64,000 nt of DNA, taken from contig PJRA01000549.1 in the NCBI GenBank assembly GCA_016987375.1, positions 1-64,000 on the forward strand, in the 5' to 3' direction. This stretch comes from Brachionus koreanus. Taxonomy: Eukaryota > Rotifera > Eurotatoria > Ploima > Brachionidae. Each line of letters begins with the position of its first letter. Position 1 is the first letter of the stretch. The notes beneath the pieces were generated by a model. It had not been told where the DNA came from, searched no databases, and saw only the letters and a list, made by a program, of their open reading frames with translations. Position numbers and translations under genes: made by a program. Below are positions 45,480 to 59,400 of the stretch, one piece after another.

Positions 45480-48400
45480 TTACATATTGTAAGCCACATA
45501 AATAGGATCTAATAGATCGCTTAAAAATCCGTCTCTTAAATGCATTCGTTGCTTCTCGCCTCTACTGTTTATGGGAACTACACCTGGATCGACTACAACT
45601 ACTACTCCAACAATTAGATAATGATCTTCTAAAATACTATTTGTGACCAGCGGAACCAAGTCTAATGCTTCATTTTCATTTCCATCGAGTTCAACCACAA
45701 CGACTAATAGGTTAGTCCATGTGAAGCAAGCACATTCGCAAATTTTTTTATGACATCTTAAAACTGTGGTCTCAATATCAATTGGATGATACCGCATACC
45801 TCTAATCATCATTGTTTCGTCCAAAGAACCGACAATGTAAATGGCATCATGAGGTTTGCTATTGGAAAGTTTAGAGTCGATACGACGCACAAAGCCTAGA
45901 TAACCGGTCCTTGCATACGATGTTAATGTATCTCCAGTGGCTAAATGACAATTAAAATTTTCATCTTGAATTTCCTCGCCGCTTATGTTATAAAAGCCAT
46001 TTGAACAATGTGGACTTTGAACCCAAATTTCGCCAAGATGTGAATCTGCACATTGGCCTTTTGTTTCTGGATTTGCTATGACAACTTTAACTCCGGGAAG
46101 TAATTTTCCTGATTCGAGTAGACAAAGACTATGAGGACTGCCTTTTTCTACAATTGTGACTCGATCGTTTCGTAAAGCACGTTGATCAACATAGACTGGC
46201 ATTGGATCTGGGTCTGAAGCTCCTTGCAAACAAACAGCAATATTTGCCCGGCAGCCAAATGTGGTGCTAACAGATCGTGCTGGCAAACCTAGACTTTGAA
46301 ACAATTTTATAAAAGATGATGTTAATTGAATTCGCGGTCGCTCTTCGGCTACTATGGCACAAGTTCTAACACATGAGAGATTAATACCACGTGACTTTAA
46401 ATGAAAAAATTATCAATATAAATTTTTATAATTTTTCATATAGAAAAAACATATTTTACAAGACAACAGAACTAATTACAAATTTTGTTAATATTAAATT
46501 AAATTTTTAAAAAAATTTTAGTTTAAAAAAAAATATAATATTGTCAATTAATCATATGTTCATTAAATTCATTAATTTTAATGAAATTTTGATCACTTAG
46601 AATTATTTTCAATAAGAAAAATAATTTGTTCATTATTTGTACTAAAGGCAATGTGAAATTTTTTTATTTTTTTAACAGATAAAATTACTTTTTTTAAAAT
46701 TAAAAAATTTGTTTTATTAGCTATTGTAAAAACTGCAATCAAATGATGTGCATTTTACTGAAAATGAAAAGTTTTTGAGTTCAGAATTTGTTTGTACTTA
46801 TTTTTACAATTTTTTACAATTTTGTATTGTTTGCAGAGCCATATTTGCATAAGTTGAAAAAAATTATATCGGTTTTCCTTTTTGTACTGTAATTTTTGTA
46901 CAAAAATTTTACATTGCCGAACAATAGCTAATAAAACCCTAACTTTTTAATTCAATAAAAAGTAATTTTATGCAACAAAAAAATAATAAGAATAAATTTT
47001 TTATTTTCAGTAATCTAAAATTTATCGATTGTTTACCAGTTCTCTATATATCATTATTTGAAAGCATTTTAAAATTAAATTCGTTTTTTTTTAGTAGTAA
47101 ATTAACACAGACAACAAAAATTTACATATACTTCAATAATAATTTTAATAAGTCCAAGCAATTTTAAAACATTCAAAAAATTTTGACCAAATAAACATAC
47201 AAAAAATGAAAACACAGCAAATAACCTTTAGATATCGCTTTAGTAGAGTGCCATTAGAATTTGGCTCTAAAAACGAGCTTAGTGATAGACTAGATGAAGA
47301 CGTATGAGAATACGTAGGCTTTAATTTTTATGAATATATTTTGAGTTTATGAATAAAAAAAAATATATAAATAAATGTTTACCTTTAAATCAATTACTGA
47401 AGAGCGAAGTCCTTTTGTGCACAATTCCATTACTGAATACGAACAGAATGTATCTCTAACTTTATAATGAGACACTGTTGCCAGCCAGATACACGGATTT
47501 ATTTCAACTTCAATAGGTGGAACTAGAATAGAATGATGACCTGAATATACACTATTAAGACACCAAAGCACAAATCCAAGGCCTGAGTATGGATCAAGGC
47601 AGAGAACAACTTCTCTTGATGGATATAGTTCACATGATAACTTAATAGCACGGCAAAGAGCAGTGCTACTTGCATGCGACATTTTTATGCCGGCAAGCAT
47701 TCCTGTTGTAGACACACTAAAATCTAAGTAACATAGTTTATCTCCATTTGGCGGTCGATGAAATACGGAGAGCTTTTTTTTTGTATTTTCTTCAATATCA
47801 AGCAAAAGAGGCCATAATCGTGAATCAATGACAGAATTTGCTTCCTTTGATTTAAAAAGTTTTATCAATGTATTTTGTGTTAAAATTGCTTTTATTTTAG
47901 CCATTTCAACAATCATTTTAATTGTTGGCAAAGTTGTTTGTACATTTTGAACATGTGGAGGCCTGATTGGAATAGGTATGGCTCCGATATAGAGACAAGC
48001 ATAGAACGCAGCAACCAAATCAACTCCCGGTGGAAATATTAAAGCTGTATGATCTCCACTGTTTAGGAGTGCCTTCTCAGATAAAAGACTGGCAATTTTT
48101 TCAGCTTTTTTATGTAGCTGGGAACAAGTAAGTTTTTGAATTTCTTGATTTTTTGCATTAATAACAGTGTATAGAACATGATCTGGGCTAGTTGCAGCTC
48201 GCCATCGAAGTATATCACCGAGGAATTGATACTTTTTTGCTGTATCAGATTCATCATCGAACAAGTCCCGGCCCCTAGCTTCTGCTAGACGTCGTCCTTG
48301 AACAATACTACCAGCTAGAACCGCACTAGGACCAACTTCTCTTTCGGGATGATGCTCTCTAGGTTTAGGAAGATTGAGAACACACGTGTGTGGACACATC

Positions 48401-51400
48401 AAAATGTTGGTTGGATGAAGTGAACCCTCTAAAAATTTAGTCCGAGTTTCAGGTATGTGAATGCCACCTAGAGGAGTTTTCGGAAGTGTGTTTGGAGAGA
48501 CCAATGCTAAACAATATACTCCAACGTGATGGATACTATCTACTGCTTGAAGTACTCGGCTCATCCATTGAAAACACTAGAAGTTTAAAATTTTATTAGA
48601 TAAATGAGCAATTAAACAATTCTAAAAGGATTATAAACTAATGTAAAAAGCTAAGATAAGCATTAGATTAAGCTCTATTATTTAATTTTAAAATTTAGAT
48701 ATTTGTTTGAATAAAAATTTTAAATTTGAAAATTATATTTTCATGCCTATTATGTTTTTGACAAATTAAAAATATAGTAATAAAAAAAAAAGCAGCTGAT
48801 TTTTAAAAAGACCAAAAATTTTGTTTCAATACATTTTAAAAATTAATTCTTAATGATTTAATAAAAGAAAGTCCGGTGGGTCATATTGACCCCATTTTAA
48901 AAATTTAAATTTGACATTTTTTCAGAAAGAAACAAACGTTTTAAAATAAATGGCTTGTTGAAACTAAAAAAACTTTATTTTATCTTAATAAATTTGGTAA
49001 AATTTGAAATTTTTTTTTTGAATATTTTAATTCATTTATAGTGTCACATATTTCAAATTTAAATTTGAATTATTTTCAACTCAAAATTTAAAAATTTTAT
49101 TTTTTTGACCCATGACATTCATGAATATGGTTTCTAATTTTAAAATTATTTTTACTAATCTTGAATTAAAGAATTGTTAGAATTCAAGCAAAACAATGAA
49201 GATATATAATTAATAAAAAAACAATTTTTTGAATTATTGATCATGAAATAGAAAAAATTTTAAAAATTTTTAAAGTGTTTTTTAGGTGAAAATTAGAATA
49301 TTTTGCGCAAGTTCATAGAAATTTAAGCAAAACTTAATTTATATATTCACTCACGTTTTCAGCATCTAAATTTTGCTTTGATTCGTAGATTTTTTTTTTA
49401 CTCAAACTAGTTGTCGAAGACATAAAAGATAAGGATGATGTTAATTTCTTAATGTTAGACTGTTTCTTTAGTTGAACAGGTTTATGAAGGATTAATTTAG
49501 AAAAAAAAATCTTAATCTTACTTCTTCCTCGGTCGAATCAGGCCTTTGCTCTGCAACAATTACAATTCTTTCGTCCTTTAAAACTTTGATGGAAAAAACG
49601 GCTATTCTGCCTCGATAAATAAATTTCATCGGTTCTACAGCAAGAACTGTGGCTATTACATCATCAGTATTATGACGACGGCCACTTACTTCAATCAGAC
49701 CCTCTTTTGATCCGCATACAAACAACAATCCACCGGGTCCTAGGAACCCGACAAGACCGCTTCTTACAAATTCCCGATTTCCAATAGGTAAATTATCAGA
49801 TCCATGGGGTGAAACCTTGAAGACCGTGTTGGTCAAGCCCTGAAGCCCATAATAGCCACTAGCAGTTGATTTTGAGCTAATGCAGATTTCTCCAGCTTCA
49901 TCCGTATGACAAAGAGTCGGATTGTTATTTGAACTATTTACTTTAACCACACATACTACTGTGCCAGGCATTACTAGACCAACATCTTGTAATGTCAATG
50001 AGGTGAGACTATTTTCCTGATCGACACGAACAACACCATAGCTTAGTCCAGACATGGACAAAACCCCTCGCCCACTCGATTGTGGTCCATTTCTGTCTGG
50101 TCTACGAATCGACAATGTAAGTGTTTCGGATGAGCCAGCTGAAGGACAAATAGCTTCAGCTTTCAAACCCTTGGACTGAAATACATCAAGAAAAGTATCA
50201 CATGAAGAAAGTGACCATGGGTTAGCACCATCTGCAACCAATAGTAAACGTAACGACTCCAAATTTATATCCTTTTGTTCTCTGTGAGCCATCAAGCCCC
50301 AATGCATGTCACGTGACTTAACCAATGCCACAGATGCTTTGTATTTGCTAATCGTTGTAAGCCATATACCCGGATTTATTTTCATTACCGGATAAGGAAT
50401 GAAAACTGTATGCATTCCATTGAATATTGCTGATTGTATTCCGTGCCAAAATCCAAATTCGCGCTTATAATCAAGCACACAAACAACATATTCACCTTCG
50501 TTATACTGACAAGTAACATTTAATGTCTGACAATGAGCTAGCATTTGTTCTCTAGTAACTGATACGCCAGTAACACTTCCATCTTTTAAACTAGAATATT
50601 CAATATAAGCTATTGATTCGTTTGGTATTCGATTTGGCGGTGACCAGTCTTTAGGAGGCGACTTTGTCAAATTTTCAATCACAATCCATGCCATTTTTGG
50701 CCAACCTTTAAACTCAATCATTTCACTATTTGGATTTTTTGGCAAGCCTTTGTAGCATAATTCTGAAGTGAGGACTAAAGTGGCGCCTACTTGACCAAGC
50801 AAAAATCCCAAACTTTGCGAGCCGGCGTCTCGTCTTGCTGTAGGTACGTCAATTGGTATTGCTACTAGACCTGCCAAAACACAAGCACAAAACGAAACTA
50901 AAAACCCAATAGGGTCATTATTAGGAAAAACAAGTGCAATTCTGTCGCCTTGTTTTAAATGTATGTCCTCATTGATGTTTGGCAGCTTGTTAAGAAGATG
51001 AAATGCTATTCTTTGTGCTTTGGACAGAAGTTTTACATACGTGATTGAGTTAACCGATTTGCCATACTGATCTATAACGCTGAGACAAATGGCTTTGCTG
51101 GACGCATTGGCAAATTTATGAATGGCTGCTTCTAGACTTTGCGGAAACGATGAGGGCACGACAAGTGGCTCGCCACACGCCGGCACACTGATACCTCCCT
51201 CTGGCTTCGGCACTGCTGGATCCAATGGTGGTACTGAAATCATTTGTAAAAATTTAAAATTTTCTCTTATCTTATATTGGGTCAAAAATGTGCCAACTCT
51301 TTGCACGTAATATTGAGAAAATAGACGAGATTGCTGCTGATTGCGGCCAGTTAGAGTATAAAAGTCTTTTTTGCGGTTATACTTTTTATTTATTTGTATC

Positions 51401-54400
51401 TTAGCGGAAAGAGTTGGTGAAGATATTAGAGTCGGATGAATTACGGACTCGTTTAGACTCATAGTTTGTAGTGAGAGTAGGACTAAAAAGCATTTGATTT
51501 AACAAGCCATTTTTTTTGGCTCGGTTAATCTCAAACGCCCTGTGATTTAGAAAGGATTAGGATTTATAATATTTGCTTAATTGAGGAGAAGCTGTGAGCT
51601 CTAAATTGGAAAGATGATCGGAAATGTCAATTTAAATACCAAATCGTTTTTAAAGAGATTAAAATTTTAACTTACTGTCTATTTCTTCTTGGTTGTCTTC
51701 AAAATATTCATTTAAAGGTCGACGTTTAGGTCTCTTTAGTTAGATAAAAATTAATATTATTAATATTTAAATATAATAATAGATAGATTACTTTTAGAGT
51801 GTTGAGTAGTTGCTGAATTTTGGCCGATACTCGCGATGTTACGCGTATTTCAAGAGAATCTTGAGAAAATTAACAAATTTAATTAGCAAAACTCTCTTGA
51901 GCTTTTAAAACAAATATTCCAAACAAAAAGAAATTAGAATTTTCCAATTTTTTTTTTGATTTATTAATAGAAATTTATCATTATTATTTTTTATTTTTCT
52001 AAATACCACAAAGATGATGAATAAAAATTCAATAAAAAAAAATTTTTGAATTTTTCTTTCTATTCTGATTGATAAATCTGATTTTTTAATTTTTATCTTT
52101 TTCATTTTCTTAAATTTCTAATTCTTAATTCTTAAATCAATTAATTGATTTTTGTACTACATTTTTGATACTATGTTTTACTGCATTTAACATCGCCTTT
52201 TGACGTTTATTGAATTGAATAGATAAATATCTAATTTTTGGCATTTAACAACTAAATTTTTGGCAATCATTTTTTAACTTTTTTTTAAATTCATTTGACA
52301 ACAATTTACTATATCTAATTTTAAATCATGTTTTTTTTTGTAAAATCAATTTTTTCCTATTTTTCCATTCAAAAAAGTCGAAATAAAAATTAGTCAATTT
52401 TAATTATTAGTCAACTTATAAATTAGAAAGGAGTTGTTTTTCTGATTTAATAGAATTATGACTTTTGAAAGTTTTCTAATTTTACAATCGTTGTGTATGT
52501 GCACTAAATTTTGATTTATTATCATGACTTAATTCATAATTTTGAATATGAACCTATTAGTAATACTAATAAAACAAGATAATTCAATTAGATAAAAAAA
52601 AATTATTATTCAACAGAAATAAAATTATTTTTATGATTAGGAGTGAAAAAAAAAAGAAAGAAATTAAGCAAAACTAATAAAAGATGATGCTAAATTGACA
52701 CTTTTAAAATTTGATATAAATATTAGTGAACAAACAAAAAGATTTAGATAATCTCTGAGGCCAAGACCAATTTGACTTATATCTTTAATATTTTTCATCG
52801 TTCATTTTAATTTGGATTATTTCACCAATATAAAAAAAGTATCGTTGTCACTATTTGAAAATTGAAATTTCAAAGTGAGATTTGAGAGAAAATTTAGTAT
52901 TTTGTTACGTTTTTGTCCAGATTTTTGAATTATCGAGTGAAAATAAATATCAAAATTTAGCCCATAGTTAATAGGATATAAAATGATAGATTTGAAATTT
53001 CATTAAAAAAAAGTTGGGTTTATGATCCGAATTGTTCTATTCATTAAGTAATCAAAATATTTTTTTCAATTAATAAATAAATAAATTTTTAAAAAGCTTC
53101 ATATGAGAAAAAAATAATTTTGTGTTAAACTAATTAGTTATTCACAAAAATTTATGTTTACAGTAAAACTTGACGTCATTATTCGCGTCTTGAGAAAATA
53201 AAAAGCCTAAATTAGTGAAATATTTTTGTTGTTTATATTTGAATTTTGATTGTTAGAAAGTAAATTTTTCATTTTAAAACTCAGAAAAAAATAGTTGAAA
53301 ACTTAATTATTTATCAGAGAATAATTTGGTTTGATTCGAATTTTGAATAAATAAATAAAAAAGATTTCTAACTTAAAAAAAGTTAATTTTTTTTTAACGA
53401 AAAAATATTTATTCATCATTTCATTTTTCAAATTTTGTAACTGATTATATGAGAGAATAGAGTTCATTCTATTTTTGATTAAATAGGACTAATCTATTCT
53501 CACAAAGCAAACTAATTCTATATTCATTTAGGAAAGCAATTTAAAAGACTATCATTAATGCTAAATAAAATAAAGATTTAAAAATTTATATTTCTAAAGA
53601 CAAGATTTATACTCGATTGCATAATGGCTAATTACTTTTTTTTGGAATTTAAATTCGCTTATTTGTATATTAAAATTCAAAATTTAGGAAAAAAGCTAAG
53701 CTTACCATTTTCCGAGGAAATCGACTGGTTGAGGTGACCGCTTGAGGCACTTCGACTTTTTGAATCTGAAGTATTGTGTTGTTCTTCTTTATTTCTGGCA
53801 TCGGCAATTTTTTGGTTTGAGATTTGGATATTTTTTATTTGTTGGTTTTGAGCTTGCAATTTTGTCAAGTTTTTCGAGTTAGCTTGATTAGAAGTTTTAA
53901 TTGCCACTACTCGATCTGTTTTTTGAAACGGTGTTGAGTAATTTGTTTTATTAGAATTTTGTTTAGTAGATTTAAGATCGTGTACGTGAAAGTACAACTG
54001 ATTTATGTGACAGTTATTAATTTTATTAGTTTCATTGGGAATACTTAAATTGCTGCTAGTGTTACTAGCAGAGCCAGTGCTTGCTGAACAGCTGCTAGTG
54101 CCAGTGCTATTAACGGTTAATATATCATTTAGCTTTGGTGTAACAAATTCCGATGTTTGATTATCAAAAAATTCATGTTTTAAGTTAGATTTTTTAGCAT
54201 AGCTATCATTAGTGCTACAGTTGCTAACTGGAGATTCTATTAAGTCTAATTTACCGTTTTCCTCATCTGATGAATCAGAAAATTTGTCCGTATTTTCTTT
54301 TTTGCTAATTTTTTGAGGCATCATGTATCCAGTATTTCGTTTTGATGCAACTATGCAAGATTGTTTTTGATTCGAATACATGGCTAATGCTGCTTTGACT

Positions 54401-56423
54401 GCTTCTTGGCGAATTTCTTAAAAAAAATAGTTTTTATGCTACTTGTTTGTTAAATTTTATTTGAAAATTTTCTTCAGAGATAAATTTTGAAAATAATTTT
54501 GAACTATTTACCAATTAGATTAAAAAATGAACTGAAAAAAGATCTAAAAGTTAATCATTTTTTCTAAATTAAAACTTATATTTATTAAAAAAAAAGAAAG
54601 CCTAATAATTCTAATAGAAAATTACGCAATGAATTTATTCAAAAATATCATCTAAAAGAACCAATATTATTTTTATTAAAATGGCATAAGAAAACAAAAT
54701 TTGTAAAAATATATTTTCTAAAATGAATGTTTACTAATTTTGTAATATTTGAGAATTTTCAATTTAATATTAAGAGTTTAAATTTGTTATAATTTACTTT
54801 TTTTTTTAAACTCATTTAATCAAAAGATAATAATGAGAGAAATTACTCTTTAAACAAAATAGAATTTAAAATAAGAAATTATTTTAATAAAAATCAAAAA
54901 AGCGTTTAGATTATAAATTAAATTTTTTTTCTATCTTTGAAAATGGTCTCAAGGCAATTTTCAAAATTGAATTGAACCATTAGAGTTTTGTTTATTTTGC
55001 ATTTTAAGTAGATTTTGGTTTTTGCCTATTAAAAATTATTTGAAAAGGAAGGCATGTTTTATTAAAATCAAAATTATTATCTTAAATTATTCAAAAAATG
55101 AATTTAATTAATAAATATTATCGAAAAATGATTTGTAACCATCCAAAATGCAAAATGAAACTAGGCATCCTTTTTACAGCACTAAACATTCTTTAAAAAT
55201 TTTATCAGTTTTTTAAGCTCTTTCTTTTAGATGTCCTCAAAATGAAATGAACACAAAAACTTGTAATTCCAAAATATTAAACTGAAATATTTCTTTTTTG
55301 GGTTTGGTGAAAGCCTTATAAATTGGACAAAGGCGTTTCTTTTTGAACATTCACAAAGAGTAATTTTAGGGGATACCAGCTTAAGTTTGGTATAAGTCAA
55401 AAGTGGAGTTCCACAGCGTTCAGTTCTAGGTCCTCTCCTCTTGATTATTCATATAAACAATATGTTGAATATTATCCAAAACCATTTTGAAACTTATGAC
55501 ACGAAGATCTTATCAAAAATTGATAATTTGATCTCGATTTATAACCATTAATCAGATATTGATAAAGTATGTAAATGGTCAAAAGAGTGATCGACTCAGT
55601 TAAAACTAGATTATGAAATGAAAAGTTGTTCATATTGGTACACATATACAAAAGCAGAAATTTTGATTTTAAAATTGGTTCAAAAGTCTTGAATAAGTCA
55701 AACATTTAAAAGCCATCTTGGAATAATTTTCTAATAAAATTTTTAAATTTACTAATTAATTAATATTTTAAATTTTTAAAAGTCATTTACATTAATTTAA
55801 TGGGTAAATCCCTAAATTAAAAGTTCACTTCTATAAAAAAAAAAGTAAATAAAAATAATATTTAACTTAAAGGTTATAATAGAAGAAAAAGATAATTTTA
55901 AACGTTAAAAAACTAAAATAATTAATGATTTTGATTAGACTAAAGGTTATTCAGGCTTACCCGAATGATATCTATTAGCGTTTGGATCTTCTCTATTTTT
56001 ATTCTTTTTAGGTATTCGAATTTTTTCTCTAGATTTGTTTAAATCGTTGGATGGGCTAACTATTTGAATGTTTGTTCGATTTTTCTGTGCAGACTCATCT
56101 TTTGAAGTGACGAGCATGCTAAGATACGGTTCGATGAGTTTAGCTCTTTTTTTGTCATAGCCTTTTTGAGTAATGTCGCCCTCAAGAAGTTCTAATTCGA
56201 GTTGATCGAGCTCAAATTTTACATTTGATGGCAAAATATCAAGATTTAAAGAAGACAAAGAAGGTAAACTAGCAAGAGGACTGTTGCCTAAAATTGAGGT
56301 GTTGTTTGTTGGGCCGGAATCGGCCGACACTGATGAAGTGGTTGAATTACACGACTTAAATTTGTGAATTGTTATTTGGGCTTTTATTTGCGGCTTCATT
56401 TCCTCGCTCTTATTTGACTCCAT
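45480..56423 (-). CDS. DIP2: DIP2, disco-interacting protein 2
   Basis: DIP2 proteins carry an N-terminal DMAP1-binding domain and two tandem adenylate-forming (AMP-binding) domains. They act in lipid metabolism and axon/neurite patterning. Eight in-phase exons: 56423-55961, 54416-53706, 51859-51792, 51733-51676, 51233-49522, 49465-49355, 48576-47383 and 46394-45480, giving 1743 aa. The DMAP1 domain is at about 64-101 (KFELDQLELELLEGDITQKG). Next are EIRQEAVKAALA, SAKIQQLLNTLK|RPKRRP and a first AMP domain (FPNNDPIGFLVSFCA, SRDMHWGLMAHREQ, GLVMPGTVV, SGRRHNTDDVIATVLAVEPM). The second AMP domain has SVSTTGMLAGIKMSHA, YKVRDTFCSYSVMELCTKGL and SHLGEIWV. The C-terminus SRGEKQRMHLRDGFLSDLLD plus PIYVAYNM is essentially invariant. 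Intron 1 (1.5 kb) hosts a LINE relic. Exon 6 (37 codons, Ser/Lys-rich) is not in the vertebrate proteins I recall. An alternative start is discussed under findings. Confidence 0.96.
48860..49130. repeat. Possible second TIR element in DIP2 intron 6
   Basis: The left end has a palindrome GGGTCATATTGACCC (near 48878-48893). About 220 bp on, GACCCATGAC forms a loose inverted match to it. GGTCA/TGACC motifs near the ends are common in piggyBac-like elements, but no TTAA duplication is clear and the interior is plain AT-rich. Confidence 0.25.
55290..55705 (+). mobile_element. Decayed LINE reverse-transcriptase fragment
   Basis: The plus strand reads GFGESLINWTKAFLFEHSQR, VILGDTSLSLV, stop, VKSGVPQRSVLGPLLLIIHI, NNMLNIIQ, then DIDKVCKWSKE and similar. 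SGVPQGSVLGPLLF.IYIND is the hallmark RT block of CR1/jockey-type non-LTR retrotransposons, and DIDKLCKWSEEW..KLN is the usual block after the catalytic FADD motif. In-frame stops and loss of FADD show that it is dead. It is antisense to DIP2, within intron 1. Confidence 0.85.
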
Positions 56424-59400
56424 TGTGTTTATTTAGCAAGGAAACAAAATTTTGACTGTATTACATAAAAGCATTTAAAATATCTAAATAAAATTAAACA
56501 AAATTTTTATTCTTTAATTTTTTGTTAGTTATTTACTTTGCTTCACTGTTCAAAGTGACAAATTTTATGCTATCTACTTTTAGAGAAATAATTAATTACA
56601 AAAAAAATATTTCACTAGTTTACTAATTTCTTGTTTTCTTTTATTTTTTTGATTTTCATTCTTTAGTTACAAATTAACATAAATTAGAATTAAATATTCC
56701 GGTATTTTATTTTGAGCTTCAGTTTGTGGCTGGCTTTAAATTGTTAGAAATAGTTTGGGCATTTCAATCTAATTATGATAAAAATATGCTTATAGCGCAG
56801 AGGCCAGCATTTTTTTCTTTCATCGTACGTAATTTTTATTATATATAGCATAATAATTCTTAAATACTATTACAGTTAACTCAAACGTAAAATTTGTGTT
56901 TCATTTAAGCTCGAGCTACCCAATAGCCTGACTTCTCTTGATCTTATTAATTAAGCATGATACGAAACATATGCATTAAAAATATATCCCTTTGTTTTTC
57001 CTCAAGCAACTTTTTCTCTTTATCTATTTTAATTTAAAAATCAAAACCCCAAAGTTTTAAATTTCAATTAGATAAACAGAGATTTTTAGGAAAGAAAAAT
57101 TAATATTTATATTTTACTGAATTAAATACAACAATTTGATAATTTATTGTTAGCTAAATTGTCCAAAAATAGATATTTAAATGGTAACCTTTTTGTTCAC
57201 TCGTTTGTTATTTAATTTCCTGTCTGTACGAAAGAGCTAATTACTAATTTAGCATACAAATCGAGATCAGTAAGAAACTAATTTTAAACAAAATTTATTA
57301 ATTTATCTTAATTTTTGTGTCCGAAATAAATTCACAATTGTCATTAGCTATTTTAAGTGTGCTCTTAAAAATAGAAAAAATTTTGCTTATAATACTTCGA
57401 TATTCAGTCTTATTTATCTTTGTTTTATATTCACCGATTAATAAAAAATGCTTTTTAAAATAAAAATATTTTAAGTTGTATTTATTGTTTATCAAAAGCT
57501 ATTAAAAAATAATTTAACTTAGACATATTCCAAGCAAATAAAATGGTATATTATTGATTGAATTAAATATTAATGAATTTGTCTGAAACTGAATATTGAC
57601 CTATTGATTATAAAATAATTTCAATTCATTCATTTTCAGTACAAATATAAAAAAAATTAAATTATTGAACAAAAAATTGAATTAGACAGAGATGCTAGAT
57701 TGAACATTAAAACTAATTTCTGAATCAAATTACCTATTAGGTAATATATTTGAAACTTATTTTGAATTAGACTTGGAGACTATGAATAATAATAAATTAG
57801 CTATAAATAAGTGATACATGATGACTGTACCAATCTAAAAAAAGTTTTAAAATAAAAATAATTAAGAAGACCAATATCATATCTTTAGTCTCAATCAAAA
57901 ATAATAATTTATACTTAAAGGTCACTATTGTTAAATTTAAAAATCTAGTCAAAATGTAAACCATTTGATTTATCAATTATTAAATTGAAATTAATTGCCT
58001 GCAAGGGAAAGCAAAACAAAAATGAAACAGATTAATTGAGATATAGAAATTTCTCGTTTGAAAGCGCTTAATTAAAATATAAGATGTTAATTTGAAATAC
58101 TTGGTTCATATTGATTAATTATAGATATGCATTAAAAATTGCCTCGATTCAAATGCGATCGGCTATCAGTTGCTCAGGGTTCCGTTCAAAAACATAAACC
58201 TATCTTAATTAATCATTTATAATTAAAATCGAATATTAAAATGAAAACAAATCATTTTTAAATTATAAATTTATTTTGATTTTAATAATAAAATGACTGT
58301 AAATAACTCTGATTTAAACTAGAAATTCGATTTAAAAAATCTAGTATTAATTTATTCGTATTAGAGTGAAACATAAAATGTTATTAAATTTAGACTATCT
58401 TTACCTGAAAAACTAAGTTTTCTAGTTTTACTTACATTATTTATAGGATTGAAGAACAATAAAACAAATATTTAAAAAAAATAAAATTTCATTTTAAAAT
58501 TAATAAAATTTACTTTATAAATTATTTTTATTTTTAATGTAATTGAAAAATTTTAAAATATTTTTTAGAGATGCTTTTAAATTTAAATAGGATTAGAAAA
58601 AAATTTTAGGAAAATTTTTAAATAAAAAATAATTTTTTTTGTTGTATTAAATTTTTAATGCCTTGCAGATTACTATAGACGATTAAAGTAATTCTATTTT
58701 CTTTACTAAAACAATTTTAAATTTCAATTGCATCTAACTAAGTGTAAAAGTATATTCAAAATTAAGAAATATTTTTCTAGTTAATAAAAAGCAATAATTA
58801 ACCTCTCTAATAAGCTATTAAGCCCTTTTACTTAAATAAAGATAGGAAATATTTTTCGAAATTAAAATCTGATCTTTGGTAAACAAAATTAATTAAAGAA
58901 AAAGCCAAACTAGTCCTCCCTTAAGCCACAATTGAACTAAGTTAGGTGATTTATTGATTTCTTTTCATGGTTGCAAAAATCTATGTCCACTGACTCAGAT
59001 CAAATAAATAATTAAAAAAATGAGAACTAATTTCAATAAAGGCTATTATTTGATGGCTTCCTTTAGAGAAAAAATTATTGATTTCCTTCCGGATTTAATA
59101 TTAATTGCATTTTAAATCGAAAGAGTTTTATAATTAAAAATCTTTTTTAATAATATTGATTTTGATCTTGAACACCCAAGTAGTATGTCAACTACCTTGC
59201 GTATTTTTTTTACCATAGAGTTATTATAAACGTGTTTTATCTCGCTTGTTATTAATCAAAGAATATAACTCAAGTCTATATTTTAGATTAAATTTACTGA
59301 ATCGCGGTCTAACGATAACCAAAAGACTGATAAAGACTGATAGTCTAGCAGATAACATAGATTTACATTGTTCTAATTCAACAGATTCTTTGATGTGTTC

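Noticed and set aside
46970..47167. 65-codon plus-strand frame in DIP2 intron 7
   Set aside because: Low-complexity AT-rich translation, no support.
57298..57495. 65-codon minus-strand frame in the gene desert
   Set aside because: Chance length and Lys/Ile/Asn-rich composition.
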